A stretch of 64,000 bases of DNA from Gemmatimonadota bacterium (GTDB taxonomy: Bacteria; Gemmatimonadota; Gemmatimonadetes; Gemmatimonadales; Gemmatimonadaceae), in contig JAZKBK010000001.1 of NCBI GenBank assembly GCA_040388625.1, positions 434,001 to 498,000 of the forward strand, given 5' to 3'. A model generated the notes under the pieces. The model had not been told where the DNA came from and made no database searches. It was given only the letters and a program-made list of their open reading frames with translations. Of this stretch, positions 27,650 to 36,386 are shown in pieces. Position 1 is the first letter of the stretch; each line of letters starts with the position of its first letter. A program made the position numbers and the translations under genes.

Positions 27650-28569
27650 CAGCAACAAGATCCCCCCAGCGTCCCAGGGCGGCCTTCATCGGCCTGGGCG
27701 CAATCGGCGCCCCGATCGCCCATCACGTCGCTCAAAGCACCACATTGGCAGTCTGGAACCGTACCCGCTCAGTCGCTGCGGAGTTTGCTTCCGAGACTGG
27801 CGCCAGCGACGCCGAATCGCCGGGCAGCGCTGCGGCAGGCGTGGATTTCCTGCTCACGTGCCTACCCACATCTGCGCAGGTCGAGGAAGTGCTGTTCGGG
27901 GTCAATGGAGCGGCGCCGAGTCTCAACTCGGGCGCGATGGTGATCGATTGCACTTCCGGCGATCCTGCCACGTCGCGGAAGATCGCCGCTCGTCTCGCAC
28001 GCAGCGGCGTCGGGTTCATCGATGCCCCCGTGAGCGGTGGCGTTTCCGGTGCGATGGCCGGCCAGCTGACAGTGATGGTCGGCGGCGATGCGGGCGCGCT
28101 GGAGCGCGCTCGGCCGATTCTCGAGACATTCGCCGCCAAGATCGTCCACTGCGGCGCCATTGGCGCTGGTGACGCCGTGAAGGCGGTGAACAATGCGCTG
28201 CTGGCGGTGCATGTCTGGTCGACCGCCGAGGGACTTTCCGCTCTCTCCAAGCTCGGCGTGGATCCGGCCGTGGCGCTCGACGTGATCAATTCATCCAGTG
28301 GGCGCTCGAATACTTCGATCAATCTCTTCCCGGAGCGCGTGCTCAACCGGAGCTTCCCGCGCACGTTCAGGCTGGCACTACTCGACAAGGATGTCCGGAT
28401 CGCTGCTGGCATCGCCCGAGATACAGGGACGCCGGCGCCGCTCCTGGATGAGACGTCGCGATTGTTCGCCGAGGCACATCAGGAACTGGGCGAGGACGCC
28501 GATCACATCGAGGCGGTGAAGGTGGTGGAGCGGCGGGCCGGAACCACGATCGGCGGCCGAATCCAGTAG
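27646..28569 (+). CDS. 3-hydroxyisobutyrate dehydrogenase-like NAD(P) oxidoreductase
   Basis: Beta-hydroxyacid dehydrogenase family enzyme of 307 residues, reducing or oxidising a small hydroxyacid or semialdehyde. The Rossmann fingerprint GLGAIG sits at 16-21, the substrate loop DAPVSGG includes Ser130, and the catalytic lysine is Lys179 in GDAVKAVNN. The C-terminal all-helical domain is complete. ATG 27646 overlaps the ppk2 stop by four bases, so it is coupled to PPK2; no metabolic connection is evident. Glyoxylate/succinic-semialdehyde reductase and tartronate-semialdehyde reductase are equally possible. Confidence 0.88.
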   Translation: MTATRSPQRPRAAFIGLGAIGAPIAHHVAQSTTLAVWNRTRSVAAEFASETGASDAESPGSAAAGVDFLLTCLPTSAQVEEVLFGVNGAAPSLNSGAMVIDCTSGDPATSRKIAARLARSGVGFIDAPVSGGVSGAMAGQLTVMVGGDAGALERARPILETFAAKIVHCGAIGAGDAVKAVNNALLAVHVWSTAEGLSALSKLGVDPAVALDVINSSSGRSNTSINLFPERVLNRSFPRTFRLALLDKDVRIAAGIARDTGTPAPLLDETSRLFAEAHQELGEDADHIEAVKVVERRAGTTIGGRIQ

Positions 28570-28580
28570 CCTGCATGGGC

Positions 28581-28586
28581 TATATT
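28581..28586 (+). promoter_or_regulatory. -10 candidate of the pyr operon
   Basis: TATATT ends eight bases before the pyrR ATG at 28595, so the transcript would start within a base or two of the start codon. The gap from the upstream stop is only 25 bases, too short for a PyrR-type attenuator. No good -35 is visible. Confidence 0.4.
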
Positions 28587-28594
28587 TGAGCCGG

Positions 28595-29143
28595 ATGACA
28601 GAGCACACTGAAACCATTCTGGATGCAAGCGCGGTGGAGCGAACGCTCCGCCGTATGGCTGGTGAGATAGTCGAAGCGAATGGCGGAACTGACAACCTCG
28701 TAATCGTCGGGATCCAGCGACGGGGAGTTCAGCTTGCCGATCGCATAGTTGCACTCATCAACGCGAGCGACGGTGTCGCAGTCCCGCGCGGGGCCCTCGA
28801 CATCACCCTGTATCGTGACGATCTGCAGACAATAGGTCCGAGACCGGTGGTGGGGGCGACCGAGCTTCCGGGCTCGATCGACGGTTGCAACGTCGTCATC
28901 GTCGACGACGTCCTGTTCACGGGGCGAACGATCCGGGCTGCGCTGGACGAGCTGGCGGATTTTGGTCGTCCTGCCCGCATCGAACTGGCCGTGCTGATCG
29001 ATCGCGGTGGCCGCGAGCTACCGATCCAGCCGGACATCGTCGGCAAAAAGGTGGCCGTGCGAGCCGGCGATCGGGTGGACGTCCAGGTGCACGAGATCGA
29101 TGGTCAGTCGGCCGTGGTCCTCGTGTCCAAGCGATTCGAATGA
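28595..29143 (+). CDS. pyrR: PyrR bifunctional pyrimidine regulator / uracil phosphoribosyltransferase
   Basis: The family couples uracil phosphoribosyltransferase activity to UMP-dependent RNA binding and attenuation of pyr operons. The 182-residue product has the PRTase hood and core, including [15 protein letters not shown] and the PRPP loop [13 protein letters not shown] (100-112), and ends with the characteristic [22 protein letters not shown] 28595 is used; an in-frame TTG at 28586 would add three residues. It heads pyrR-pyrB-pyrC with four-base overlaps. No anti-terminator or anti-anti-terminator structure fits before it, so regulation by RNA binding may occur elsewhere or be lost. Confidence 0.93.
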   Translation: MTEHTETILDASAVERTLRRMAGEIVEANGGTDNLVIVGIQRRGVQLADRIVALINASDGVAVPRGALDITLYRDDLQTIGPRPVVGATELPGSIDGCNVVIVDDVLFTGRTIRAALDELADFGRPARIELAVLIDRGGRELPIQPDIVGKKVAVRAGDRVDVQVHEIDGQSAVVLVSKRFE

Positions 29144-30111
29144 CAGCAGCGGCGCCGCTCGGAAAGGATTTGTTGGGGCTGGAGCCCCTAAGCGGGGAAC
29201 AGATCAGTCTCATTCTCGACACAGCAGAGCCGTTCAAGGAAATCAGCGAGCGCGCAATCAAGAAAGTTCCGACGCTACGCGGCTCGACGGTGGTGAATCT
29301 CTTCTTCGAGAACTCCACACGGACGCGGATCTCGTTCGAGTTCGCCGAGAAGCGGTTGTCCGCGGATACCGTGAACGTTTCGTCCAGCGGGTCCAGCGTA
29401 TCGAAGGGCGAGACGCTCGTGGATACGGCACGTAATCTCGAAGCGATGCGGATCGACATGGTGGTGATCCGCCACGGCTCATCCGGCGCGGCGAAGTTTC
29501 TCGCCGGCCGCATCGAATCCAACGTCATCAACGCGGGCGATGGCATGCACGAGCATCCGACGCAAGGACTGCTCGACCTGCTCACGCTTCGCGATCACTT
29601 CAAGCGAATCGAGGGACTGCGCGTCTGCATCTGCGGAGACGTGCTGCACTCGCGCGTCGCGCGCTCCAACATCTGGGGGTTGCGCAAGCTGGGTGCGGAG
29701 GTCGCGGTATGCGGTCCGCGCTCGCTCATGCCCAACGCAATCGACGAGATGGGTGTGACGGTGTTCTCGCGCATCGAAGAGGCGATCGAGTGGGCCGACG
29801 CGCTCAACATCCTCCGGCTGCAGCTCGAGCGCATGACCGCGGGCTACATACCTTCGTTGCGCGAATACAATCGTGTTTTCGGCGTGACGCGCGAGCGGCT
29901 CGAGCGCGCGCCACGCGATGTGCTAATCCTTCATCCGGGACCGATGAATCGCGGTGTAGAGATCGATTCCGACGTGGCCGACGGGCCCCATAGTGTGATA
30001 CTCCCACAGGTGACGAACGGTGTCGCGGTGCGGATGGCGGTGTTGTATCTCCTGTCGGGCGGACGCCCCGAGCTGGCAGAGTCCGCCAAGGCCGGGAAGG
30101 GAGCACCATGA
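29140..30111 (+). CDS. pyrB: Aspartate carbamoyltransferase catalytic subunit
   Basis: Condenses carbamoyl phosphate and aspartate, the second step of pyrimidine synthesis. The 323-residue product has the carbamoyl-phosphate loop FFENSTRTR (Ser59-Arg63), the mobile [11 protein letters not shown] loop, HPTQGLLD (His139-Gln142), and the aspartate-domain [11 protein letters not shown] and [11 protein letters not shown] motifs. ATG 29140 overlaps the pyrR stop, and its own stop overlaps pyrC by four bases. No regulatory subunit pyrI is adjacent, which fits the class that associates with dihydroorotase. Identity secure. Confidence 0.96.
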   Translation: MTAAAPLGKDLLGLEPLSGEQISLILDTAEPFKEISERAIKKVPTLRGSTVVNLFFENSTRTRISFEFAEKRLSADTVNVSSSGSSVSKGETLVDTARNLEAMRIDMVVIRHGSSGAAKFLAGRIESNVINAGDGMHEHPTQGLLDLLTLRDHFKRIEGLRVCICGDVLHSRVARSNIWGLRKLGAEVAVCGPRSLMPNAIDEMGVTVFSRIEEAIEWADALNILRLQLERMTAGYIPSLREYNRVFGVTRERLERAPRDVLILHPGPMNRGVEIDSDVADGPHSVILPQVTNGVAVRMAVLYLLSGGRPELAESAKAGKGAP

Positions 30112-31394
30112 CGCGCCCGGTACTTCTCACGGGTGGGCGCGTTCTCGATCCATCGCAGCAGATGGATGGCGTCGCTGACGTGCTGCTCGTCGATGGCGCC
30201 GTTGCAGCAATCGGTCGTGACATCGGGCGACCGGACGACGCGCAAACAGTCGATTGCGCAGGATTGATCGTGTCGCCGGGATTCATCGACGTGCACTGTC
30301 ATCTGCGCGAGCCTGGACGCGCCGACGTTGAAACGATCGCGAGCGGCGCACGTGCGGCGGCCGCAGGAGGCTTCACCGCCGTCTGCGCGATGCCCAATAC
30401 GGATCCAGTCATCGACAACCCGGCGGCGGTCGGCTTCGTCGTGCGACAGGGTCTGCGCGCGGGTGCTGCCCGGGTGTATCCCATCGGTGCCATCTCCGTA
30501 GGCCAGCGCGGTGAGGCGCTCGCGGAGTTCGGCGAGATGGTGGACGCCGGCGCAATCGGCGTGAGCGACGATGGCAAGCCGGTGGTGTCCGCGCAGCTCA
30601 TGCGCACGGCGCTCGAATACGCGCGCACGTTCCAGATTCCGGTGATCGATCACTGTGAGGAACCGACGCTTGCCGCCGGCGGCGCAATGAACGAGGGCAT
30701 CGTCTCCGCCCGGCTCGGCCTCAAGGGAATCCCGGACGAGGCCGAGGAGATCATGGCGATCCGCGACATACTGCTGGCGCGCCTCACTCGGGGCCACGTG
30801 CATCTTGCGCACATGAGCACAAAGGGCTCGGTCGAGCTGATTCGCTGGGGCAAGGATCGCGGCATCAACGTTACGGCCGAGGTCTGCCCGCATCATCTCT
30901 CGCTCACGGAGGAGGCGGTCGAGGGCTACGATACGAACGCCAAGATGAATCCGCCGCTCCGCACCGCGGAGGACGTCGAGACGCTGCGCCAGGCGGTGCG
31001 CGATGGAACGATCGATCTGGTCGCCACGGATCACGCGCCGCACCATTATGACGAGAAGGAGCGCGAGTTCCAGAATGCTCCGAACGGAATTGTCGGACTG
31101 GAGACGGCGCTTTCCGTCGTGGTCGACAGCCTCGTCGTGCCGGGCCACATCGATTTCGGAACGCTGGTGGACCGCATGTCCTGCAGTCCGGCTCGACTGT
31201 TCGGGCTCCCCGGAGGTACTTTAAGGGTTGGATCGCCGGCCGACGTCACCGTTTTCGATCCGGCTCGTCGCTGGACTGTGGATCCAGATCTGTTTCTGTC
31301 CAAGGGGCGCAACACACCGTATGCTGGAATGACGCTGACCGGCCGAACGATTTGCACCGTCGTCGCGGGTCAGGTCGTCTACACTCTGAACTAG
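30108..31394 (+). CDS. pyrC: Dihydroorotase (class I, PyrC)
   Basis: Zinc amidohydrolase that cyclises N-carbamoyl-aspartate to dihydroorotate. The 428-residue product has the metal motif [10 protein letters not shown] (His63, His65), further ligands in IDHCEE and LAHMST, and catalytic Asp in VATDHAPHH. The carboxylated-lysine position seen in many relatives is not obvious; in class I enzymes of this type it is replaced by Asp. It directly follows pyrB with a four-base overlap, a partnership known to form a complex in some bacteria. Identity secure. Confidence 0.95.
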   Translation: MTRPVLLTGGRVLDPSQQMDGVADVLLVDGAVAAIGRDIGRPDDAQTVDCAGLIVSPGFIDVHCHLREPGRADVETIASGARAAAAGGFTAVCAMPNTDPVIDNPAAVGFVVRQGLRAGAARVYPIGAISVGQRGEALAEFGEMVDAGAIGVSDDGKPVVSAQLMRTALEYARTFQIPVIDHCEEPTLAAGGAMNEGIVSARLGLKGIPDEAEEIMAIRDILLARLTRGHVHLAHMSTKGSVELIRWGKDRGINVTAEVCPHHLSLTEEAVEGYDTNAKMNPPLRTAEDVETLRQAVRDGTIDLVATDHAPHHYDEKEREFQNAPNGIVGLETALSVVVDSLVVPGHIDFGTLVDRMSCSPARLFGLPGGTLRVGSPADVTVFDPARRWTVDPDLFLSKGRNTPYAGMTLTGRTICTVVAGQVVYTLN

Positions 31395-31408
31395 CAGAGG
31401 AAAGGGGA

Positions 31409-32353
31409 ATGACAGCGACCGATACCGAAGCGATGTCGGCTCTGCACGAGTTGTTGGACGAGCGGCAGCGCTACCAGGGCTGGCTCGCCACACTCGAAGG
31501 CCGTCGCGGCTCGACTCCGCCGCACGTGTACGAGCGCGTGCAGCGCGATTACGCCGGGCGTCTCGACCGCGTAATGCAGACGCTCGCCGAGCGCGCGGGA
31601 CAGTTGACGGGCACCATCGAGGCGATGAAGTCGGATCTTGCAGCTCTCCGCGATCACGAGTCCGATCGCACCGACGAGCGGAACGAGGCGGAGCTTCGCG
31701 CGGCCGTTGGCGAGTTTACGCCGGACGAATGGGAGCGCCGCAGGGTCGAAGTCGACAGCGAGATCGAGCGCATCGCCGCGGAGCGGAGATCGGTCGAAGA
31801 CGAGCTGCAGGAATTGCAGCGGATAGTCGCGCTTACGGCATCGGTCCAACCCGCAGCAACGACATCCGAGCCGGCGGTGGAGCGGCCGCGCGAATCGCGG
31901 TCTGGCGACGGCGCGCAGCAAGCAGCGCAGCGTGACGCGTCTTCGCACCCGTCCGCGCAAGGAACTCCACAGGCGGCGCCGTCGATCGACGAGTTCGTGG
32001 CGGAGTGGCGTCCGTCGCAGGCGCATCCGCAACACCAGGGAAATTCGTCGCGCGAGCAGCACGATAACATCCCCGACACGAAAGATCTGGAAGATCTTGT
32101 CATCCCGGCAGCGCCGATGGGAGGGAATCCGGTTGGCGCAGCCGGCGCGGATTACGGAATCGCCAACGGTGTGACCGGTGTAGCGGCGGCGGCAGCATCC
32201 GGGCCCTCGCAAGCACGCACGCCGCCGCCGATCCCCGCGCAGTCCGCTGACAGGGATACCGACAAGACTCTGAAGTGTCCTGAATGCGGCGCGATGAACT
32301 ACGCAACCGAGTGGTACTGCGAGCGCTGCGGCGGCGAGCTGTCGACGTTCTAG
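31409..32353 (+). CDS. Coiled-coil protein with C-terminal zinc ribbon, unknown function
   Basis: A 314-residue protein I cannot assign to a family. Residues about 1-155 are charged, heptad-like and Arg/Glu-rich, predicting a long coiled coil. Residues about 160-280 are Ala/Pro/Ser-rich and probably disordered. The C terminus carries four cysteines as CPECG (290, 293) and CERCG (304, 307), a compact zinc ribbon of the kind used for protein or nucleic-acid contacts. A strong ribosome site (AGAGGAAAGGGG) precedes ATG 31409, only 14 bases after pyrC, so it may be co-transcribed with the pyr genes. The architecture suggests a scaffold. Confidence 0.78.
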   Translation: MTATDTEAMSALHELLDERQRYQGWLATLEGRRGSTPPHVYERVQRDYAGRLDRVMQTLAERAGQLTGTIEAMKSDLAALRDHESDRTDERNEAELRAAVGEFTPDEWERRRVEVDSEIERIAAERRSVEDELQELQRIVALTASVQPAATTSEPAVERPRESRSGDGAQQAAQRDASSHPSAQGTPQAAPSIDEFVAEWRPSQAHPQHQGNSSREQHDNIPDTKDLEDLVIPAAPMGGNPVGAAGADYGIANGVTGVAAAAASGPSQARTPPPIPAQSADRDTDKTLKCPECGAMNYATEWYCERCGGELSTF

Positions 32354-32428
32354 GGGCGCAGGAGGACGCTGCTGCGCGACGAGCTGCGTAACCGCGACAG
32401 TACGCGTGACGGTGGTCAACGCGCGGCG

Positions 32429-33211
32429 TTACACGATGTGACCGAAGTAGATGTCCGTGTCGTACTGGATCGCGACTGAGCCGTCTTCCGCGTATTCATC
32501 GAAGATTCTTCTCAGCTCGCGCAGCATCGGCAGATAGCCTGGATGGCTCGCCGTAGGCGTGTAGGAGGAGGAGAGCAACCGGCCGCGCAAGCCTTCGAAG
32601 TCGAAGCGTTGCTCGTTGTAAAGCTTGCGATGCTGAAATGCGCTGCCACGCTCTCCGCCAAACAGTACGCGCAATCGCGCAGCGTCGAGGTGCTGGTGCC
32701 GAACCTGCTGGTAGTCGGTACCGTAGCGCTCGAGCATCGCATCGTAATCCCGAAGAAGGGGAGTGCTGTCGAGCTGTCGCGCATTCCACAGCAGGACCAC
32801 CCACCCGTCGGGACGAAGAATGCGCGTGAATTCCGTTCTCGCCAGCTGTGGATCGAACCAGTGGAACGCCTGGCCGGCGGTTACATAATCGACAGACGCG
32901 GCGGGAAGCGTCGTGGCTTCGGCGCGGGCGGCCACGCTGTGAAAGCGCGGATACGCGGCCAGTAATCGCTCGGCAGCCTCGCGCATCCCGGTGTTGGGCT
33001 CGACGCCGAACACGGTGTTGCCATTGCGAAGGAATAGCTCCGATGAGATGCCGGTGCCCGATCCCACGTCGGCAATGTCGGCATGCGCGGAAAGGCCCGT
33101 TTCGTGAGCCAGGACGTCGATTACCTCGGCGGGGTAGCCGGGGCGGTAACGGACATAATCGTCCACGCGATCAGAGAAACGACGCGTGGAATCTGATGGG
33201 GTATCGTGCAT
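32429..33211 (-). CDS. Class I SAM-dependent methyltransferase
   Basis: A 260-residue soluble methyltransferase of the Methyltransf_11 type. The SAM-binding motif I is DVGSGTG (48-54) and motif II/III follow around VFGVEPNTGMREAAE and the YVTAGQAFHWFDP segment, where the conserved Gln-Ala-Phe-His-Trp-Phe stretch marks the trans-aconitate/ubiquinone-like subgroup. ATG 33211 is preferred because GGAG lies six bases upstream; a TTG at 33241 is the alternative. Substrate is not predictable. It is the downstream gene of rpsT on the minus strand (95 bases away). Family firm, function open. Confidence 0.87.
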   Translation of the reverse strand: MHDTPSDSTRRFSDRVDDYVRYRPGYPAEVIDVLAHETGLSAHADIADVGSGTGISSELFLRNGNTVFGVEPNTGMREAAERLLAAYPRFHSVAARAEATTLPAASVDYVTAGQAFHWFDPQLARTEFTRILRPDGWVVLLWNARQLDSTPLLRDYDAMLERYGTDYQQVRHQHLDAARLRVLFGGERGSAFQHRKLYNEQRFDFEGLRGRLLSSSYTPTASHPGYLPMLRELRRIFDEYAEDGSVAIQYDTDIYFGHIV

Positions 33212-33306
33212 CGCCAACTCCGGCGGGATGGAACCGTTCAACGAACGGGGTCGACCCCATTCCGATGCGACGTCACGACGCCAGGCGCGGACATGTCCGC
33301 GCCGTG

Positions 33307-33555
33307 TTACGCGGCTGCTTTCTTCGCGGCCTTGGCCATGCGGCTCTTGCGGCGCGCAGCGGCGTTCTTGTGGACGAGGCCCTTGCGCGCTGCACGATCG
33401 AGCAGCGTAACGGCTTCGGCCATGGCTTCGGATGAAGCGTTTTCGGCTCTCGCCTTCTTGAGGGCGGTACGGAGCGTCGAGCGCTGCGCGCGGTTACGGA
33501 CCTGCGCGGCACGGGACTTCCGCATATTCTTCTTCGCGGACGCGATATTCGGCAT
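33307..33555 (-). CDS. rpsT: Small-subunit ribosomal protein S20
   Basis: Primary-binding 16S rRNA protein of the 30S subunit, 82 residues, very basic and helical. It starts MPNIASAKKNMRKSRAAQVRN, the standard S20 opening, with the SALRT-like STLRTALKKA and a KGLVHKNAAARRKSRMAK tail. A good sigma-70 promoter lies upstream (33613-33641, minus strand), giving a leader of about 50 bases. That leader could bind S20 for feedback, as in E. coli, but no element is identifiable. Divergent from the M50 gene. Identity certain. Confidence 0.97.
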   Translation of the reverse strand: MPNIASAKKNMRKSRAAQVRNRAQRSTLRTALKKARAENASSEAMAEAVTLLDRAARKGLVHKNAAARRKSRMAKAAKKAAA

Positions 33556-33612
33556 GACGGGGCTGGTTAACTCGATGAAGCGAAAGCGTTTCCGATTCGC
33601 GACTAGCCTCGT

Positions 33613-33641
33613 AAATTAGGTCATCCCCATAACCGAGTCAA
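33613..33641 (-). promoter_or_regulatory. rpsT promoter
   Basis: On the minus strand TTGACT (33636-33641) and TAATTT (33613-33618) are separated by exactly 17 bases, close to the sigma-70 consensus. Transcription would begin near 33606. The -35 lies two bases from the divergent M50 start codon (33643), so expression of the two genes may interfere. TAAATT on the plus strand (33612-33617) may serve the divergent gene. Confidence 0.65.
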
Positions 33642-33642
33642 G

Positions 33643-34326
33643 TTGGATAGCGTCACTCAGCTTCTACTAATAGGTCCAGTCCTGCTCTTCTCCATGGTCG
33701 CCCATGAGTACGCTCATGGGTGGGTAGCCATGAAGAACGGCGACCCCACCGCGTACCAGCTAGGCAGGCTCACATGGAACCCGATCAAGCACATCGATCC
33801 GTTCATGACGATCCTGCTGCCGGTCTTCCTGGCCATTTCGCACGCCCCCATCCTTGGCGGGGCAAAACCGATCCCGGTCAATCCGCGAAATTACCGTAAC
33901 TTCAAGCAGGGCGACATCATGGTGTCGCTGGCAGGTGTCACCACAAATGTGATCCTTGCCTTCGTTTTCACTGCTGTGGTTCCGCTGCTGTATTTCCCGG
34001 GTCGGGCCTTTCCGAACGCCGAGAACGGGTTCGCGATCCTGCAGCGCATGTTCATCTACGGAATCGAGATCAATCTCATTCTTGCTGCGTTCAACCTGCT
34101 TCCCATCCCGCCGCTGGACGGTTCGCACGTGTTCAAATACGTGCTGCCGCCGGCGTGGGCGTTGTCCTATGAGCGCATCAGCCGGTTTGGTTTGCTGATC
34201 ATCTACGCGTTGCTGTTCCTGGGCGGACCGCTCCTCACGTGGTGGCTCTTTCCCGCCGAGGCGATCACCAACTTCCTCGTCGGGACCGTCGGCGGGTTCA
34301 TACTGCCGTGGCAGGGCGTGCTGTGA
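33643..34326 (+). CDS. Site-2 protease family (M50) intramembrane metalloprotease
   Basis: A 227-residue polytopic membrane protein with about five hydrophobic segments. The catalytic zinc motif HEYAH (His21, Glu22, His25) is in the first membrane helix, and the third ligand Asp159 is in PIPPLDGSHV. It lacks a PDZ domain and is shorter than RseP, matching the compact group often found beside scpA in many bacteria. TTG 33643 is used, since the next ATG would remove the first half of the catalytic helix. Its stop overlaps the scpA ATG by one base. Its substrate is unknown; the scpAB linkage suggests a broadly conserved partnership that remains unexplained. Confidence 0.88.
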   Translation: MDSVTQLLLIGPVLLFSMVAHEYAHGWVAMKNGDPTAYQLGRLTWNPIKHIDPFMTILLPVFLAISHAPILGGAKPIPVNPRNYRNFKQGDIMVSLAGVTTNVILAFVFTAVVPLLYFPGRAFPNAENGFAILQRMFIYGIEINLILAAFNLLPIPPLDGSHVFKYVLPPAWALSYERISRFGLLIIYALLFLGGPLLTWWLFPAEAITNFLVGTVGGFILPWQGVL

Positions 34327-35093
34327 TGACGGCTGTCGACGTTCGCGACGGCGAGCATTCGGCCGGTCAGCCGGAGGACGAGGAACAGCGCGGCTTCATC
34401 GTGGAGCTTCCGGAGTTTTCGGGGCCGCTGGATCTGTTGCTGTCGCTGATTCGCGACGAGCAGGTGGACATCTACGACATTCCGATCGCGCGGATAGCAG
34501 AGCAGTTTCTCGCGCGCATTCACGGGATGAGCATCGATGATGCGGCGGACTACCTCGAGATGGCCGCGCGTCTGCTTCGCATCAAGGCGCAGATGCTGCT
34601 GCCGCGCCCCGAAGGCCTGGAAGCGTGGGAAGATCCGCGCGCCGAGCTGGTGCGGCGCCTGCTCGAATACCAGCAGGTGCGCGAAGTGGTGGACGTGCTC
34701 GAGCGGCTCGGGGACGATCGTCGCAACCGATTCGCTCGCTCCTACGTTCAGCCGCAGGTCGAACAGATAGATCGTGATGACCGGCCGTTCGCGGCCACTC
34801 TCGCGGATCTGTTTGCAGCGGTGGATCGCGTGTTGCGTCAGGCAAAGCGGCCGCTGGTGCACGACGTGATTCCGCGCGCGCTCGACGTGGATGGCGCGAT
34901 CAAGTCCATCAGGGCCGTGATGGCGCTGCGCGCGCGCGCCAAGTGGGGCGACATCGTGTCGCGCGACGCGGAACCGTGGCAGATACTATCCGTGCTGCTC
35001 GCGCTGCTGGAACTGGCGAAGAGTGGCGAGCTGCGCATCGTGCAGCCGAAACCGTTTGCATCGATGGAGTTGAGTGGTGACACCGTTAGCTAG
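34326..35093 (+). CDS. scpA: Segregation and condensation protein A
   Basis: Kleisin subunit that bridges SMC heads and, with ScpB, compacts and segregates the chromosome. The 255-residue product has the ScpA N-terminal helix (FSGPLDLLLSLIRDEQVDIYDIPIARIAEQF), the middle PRPEGLE-type linker and the C-terminal winged helix (LSVLLALLELAKSGELRIVQ). ATG 34326 overlaps the M50 stop by one base; GTG 34323 would add one residue. It overlaps scpB by about 20 bases. No smc gene is in the window. Confidence 0.95.
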   Translation: MTAVDVRDGEHSAGQPEDEEQRGFIVELPEFSGPLDLLLSLIRDEQVDIYDIPIARIAEQFLARIHGMSIDDAADYLEMAARLLRIKAQMLLPRPEGLEAWEDPRAELVRRLLEYQQVREVVDVLERLGDDRRNRFARSYVQPQVEQIDRDDRPFAATLADLFAAVDRVLRQAKRPLVHDVIPRALDVDGAIKSIRAVMALRARAKWGDIVSRDAEPWQILSVLLALLELAKSGELRIVQPKPFASMELSGDTVS

Positions 35094-35622
35094 ACTGCTG
35101 GAGGCCGCGCTGTTTGCAAGCGCGCGTCCGATTCCATCCGATTCGCTCAACCAGCTTGATCCGGAATCCACGCCTGCCGCGGTCTCCTCGGCGCTGGATG
35201 AAATTCGCGAGCGCTACGACAACGAGGGTCACGGCGTCGAGCTCGTCGCGGTGAGCGATGGCTGGCAGATACTCACGCGTCCGGAATACACCGAGGCAAT
35301 CGAGCGGGCACAGCTGGCCGCACGTCCTCAACGGTTGTCCGGTGCGGCGCTCGAGACGCTCGCGATAGTCGCGTACCGTCAGCCGATCGGCAGAATGGAG
35401 ATCGAGGACATTCGCGGTGTGGGTGCCGGAGCAATTCTCAAGTCACTGCAGGAGCGAGGTCTCGTCGACGTGGTGGGTCGCGGCGAGGGGATGGGCCGTC
35501 CGTTGCTGTATGGCACGACTCCGTTGTTTCTCGAGCATTTCGCGTTGCGGCATCTGGGCGAGCTTCCTCGTGCCGATGAGTTGACGGTAGCGCTCCGTCC
35601 CGCTCTTTCTCAGGCGTCCTGA
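35074..35622 (+). CDS. scpB: Segregation and condensation protein B
   Basis: Winged-helix dimer that binds ScpA in the SMC-ScpAB condensin. The 182-residue product has two winged-helix units, with VSDGWQILTRPEYTEAIERA, LSGAALETLAIVAYRQPIGR and the signature IRGVGAGAILKSLQERGLVD. Two tandem in-frame GTG codons (35074 and 35077) are possible starts; both lie inside the end of scpA. Its stop overlaps the rluB ATG by one base. Identity secure. Confidence 0.95.
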   Translation: MVTPLARLLEAALFASARPIPSDSLNQLDPESTPAAVSSALDEIRERYDNEGHGVELVAVSDGWQILTRPEYTEAIERAQLAARPQRLSGAALETLAIVAYRQPIGRMEIEDIRGVGAGAILKSLQERGLVDVVGRGEGMGRPLLYGTTPLFLEHFALRHLGELPRADELTVALRPALSQAS

Positions 35623-36386
35623 TGGCGGAGGCGATGCGCCTTCAGCGCGCGCTCGCACGAGCGGGTATTGCATCACGACGAAAAGCTGAAGAGCTGATCG
35701 CGGCGGGCCGCGTAACGGTCAACGGGGCCGTCGCGACGCTTGGCCAGGTTGTGGATCCGGCCGGAGACAAGATTCTCGTCGATGGGCGCCGTGTCGGTGC
35801 TCCGCCGGCAACTGTATGGCTCCTGCTCAACAAGCCGGCCGGCGTGGTAACTACGGCCAGTGACCCCGCGGGAAGGAAAACTGTCTTCGAATTGGTGGCT
35901 GATCAGCCGGGACTGACGTACGTCGGCAGGTTGGACTATCTGACCGAAGGCGCCCTTCTGATGACGACGGATGGCGCGGCCGCTCACGCGCTGACGCATC
36001 CCAGCCGCGGAGTGGAACGAACTTACGTGGCAACGGTACGCGGAGACGCGGTATCGGCAGCACGCGCGGCGATGCGCGGTGTGGAGCTCGAGGATGGTGT
36101 CGCGTATCCGATCTCGGCTACGGCAAACCCCGTTCCGGGCCGCCGCCACTACGAGTTCGAGATCGTGCTAGCGGAGGGAAAGCATCACGAGGTGCGGCGA
36201 CTGTGTGCTGCCCTTGGATTGGAAGTGGAACGACTGGTGCGTACGAAGTTCGGACCAGTTCGGCTCGGCGCACTACCAAGCGGTGCGAGCCGGCCGCTGA
36301 ACAAGCGTGAATCCGATTTAATCAGCTCACTCGTCAAACAGCCACCACATGGAAGACACGGCACTCGTCAACGCGGTAATCAGTGA
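35622..36386 (+). CDS. rluB: RsuA/RluB-family pseudouridine synthase
   Basis: Isomerises uridine in ribosomal RNA, most likely 23S U2605-type by analogy with RluB. The 254-residue product has an N-terminal S4 RNA-binding domain (LQRALARAGIASRRKAEELI) and a catalytic domain with GRLDYLTEGALLMT, where Asp105 is the nucleophile, followed by KHHEVRRLCAALGLEVERLVR. Its order after scpAB is widely conserved. The moxR start lies inside the last 38 bases. RsuA versus RluB versus RluE specificity is inferred from context, not proven. Confidence 0.9.
   Translation: MAEAMRLQRALARAGIASRRKAEELIAAGRVTVNGAVATLGQVVDPAGDKILVDGRRVGAPPATVWLLLNKPAGVVTTASDPAGRKTVFELVADQPGLTYVGRLDYLTEGALLMTTDGAAAHALTHPSRGVERTYVATVRGDAVSAARAAMRGVELEDGVAYPISATANPVPGRRHYEFEIVLAEGKHHEVRRLCAALGLEVERLVRTKFGPVRLGALPSGASRPLNKRESDLISSLVKQPPHGRHGTRQRGNQ

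Noticed and set aside
28570-28594. PyrR attenuator in front of pyrR
   Set aside because: Only 25 bases of intergenic sequence; too short for terminator and anti-terminator stems.
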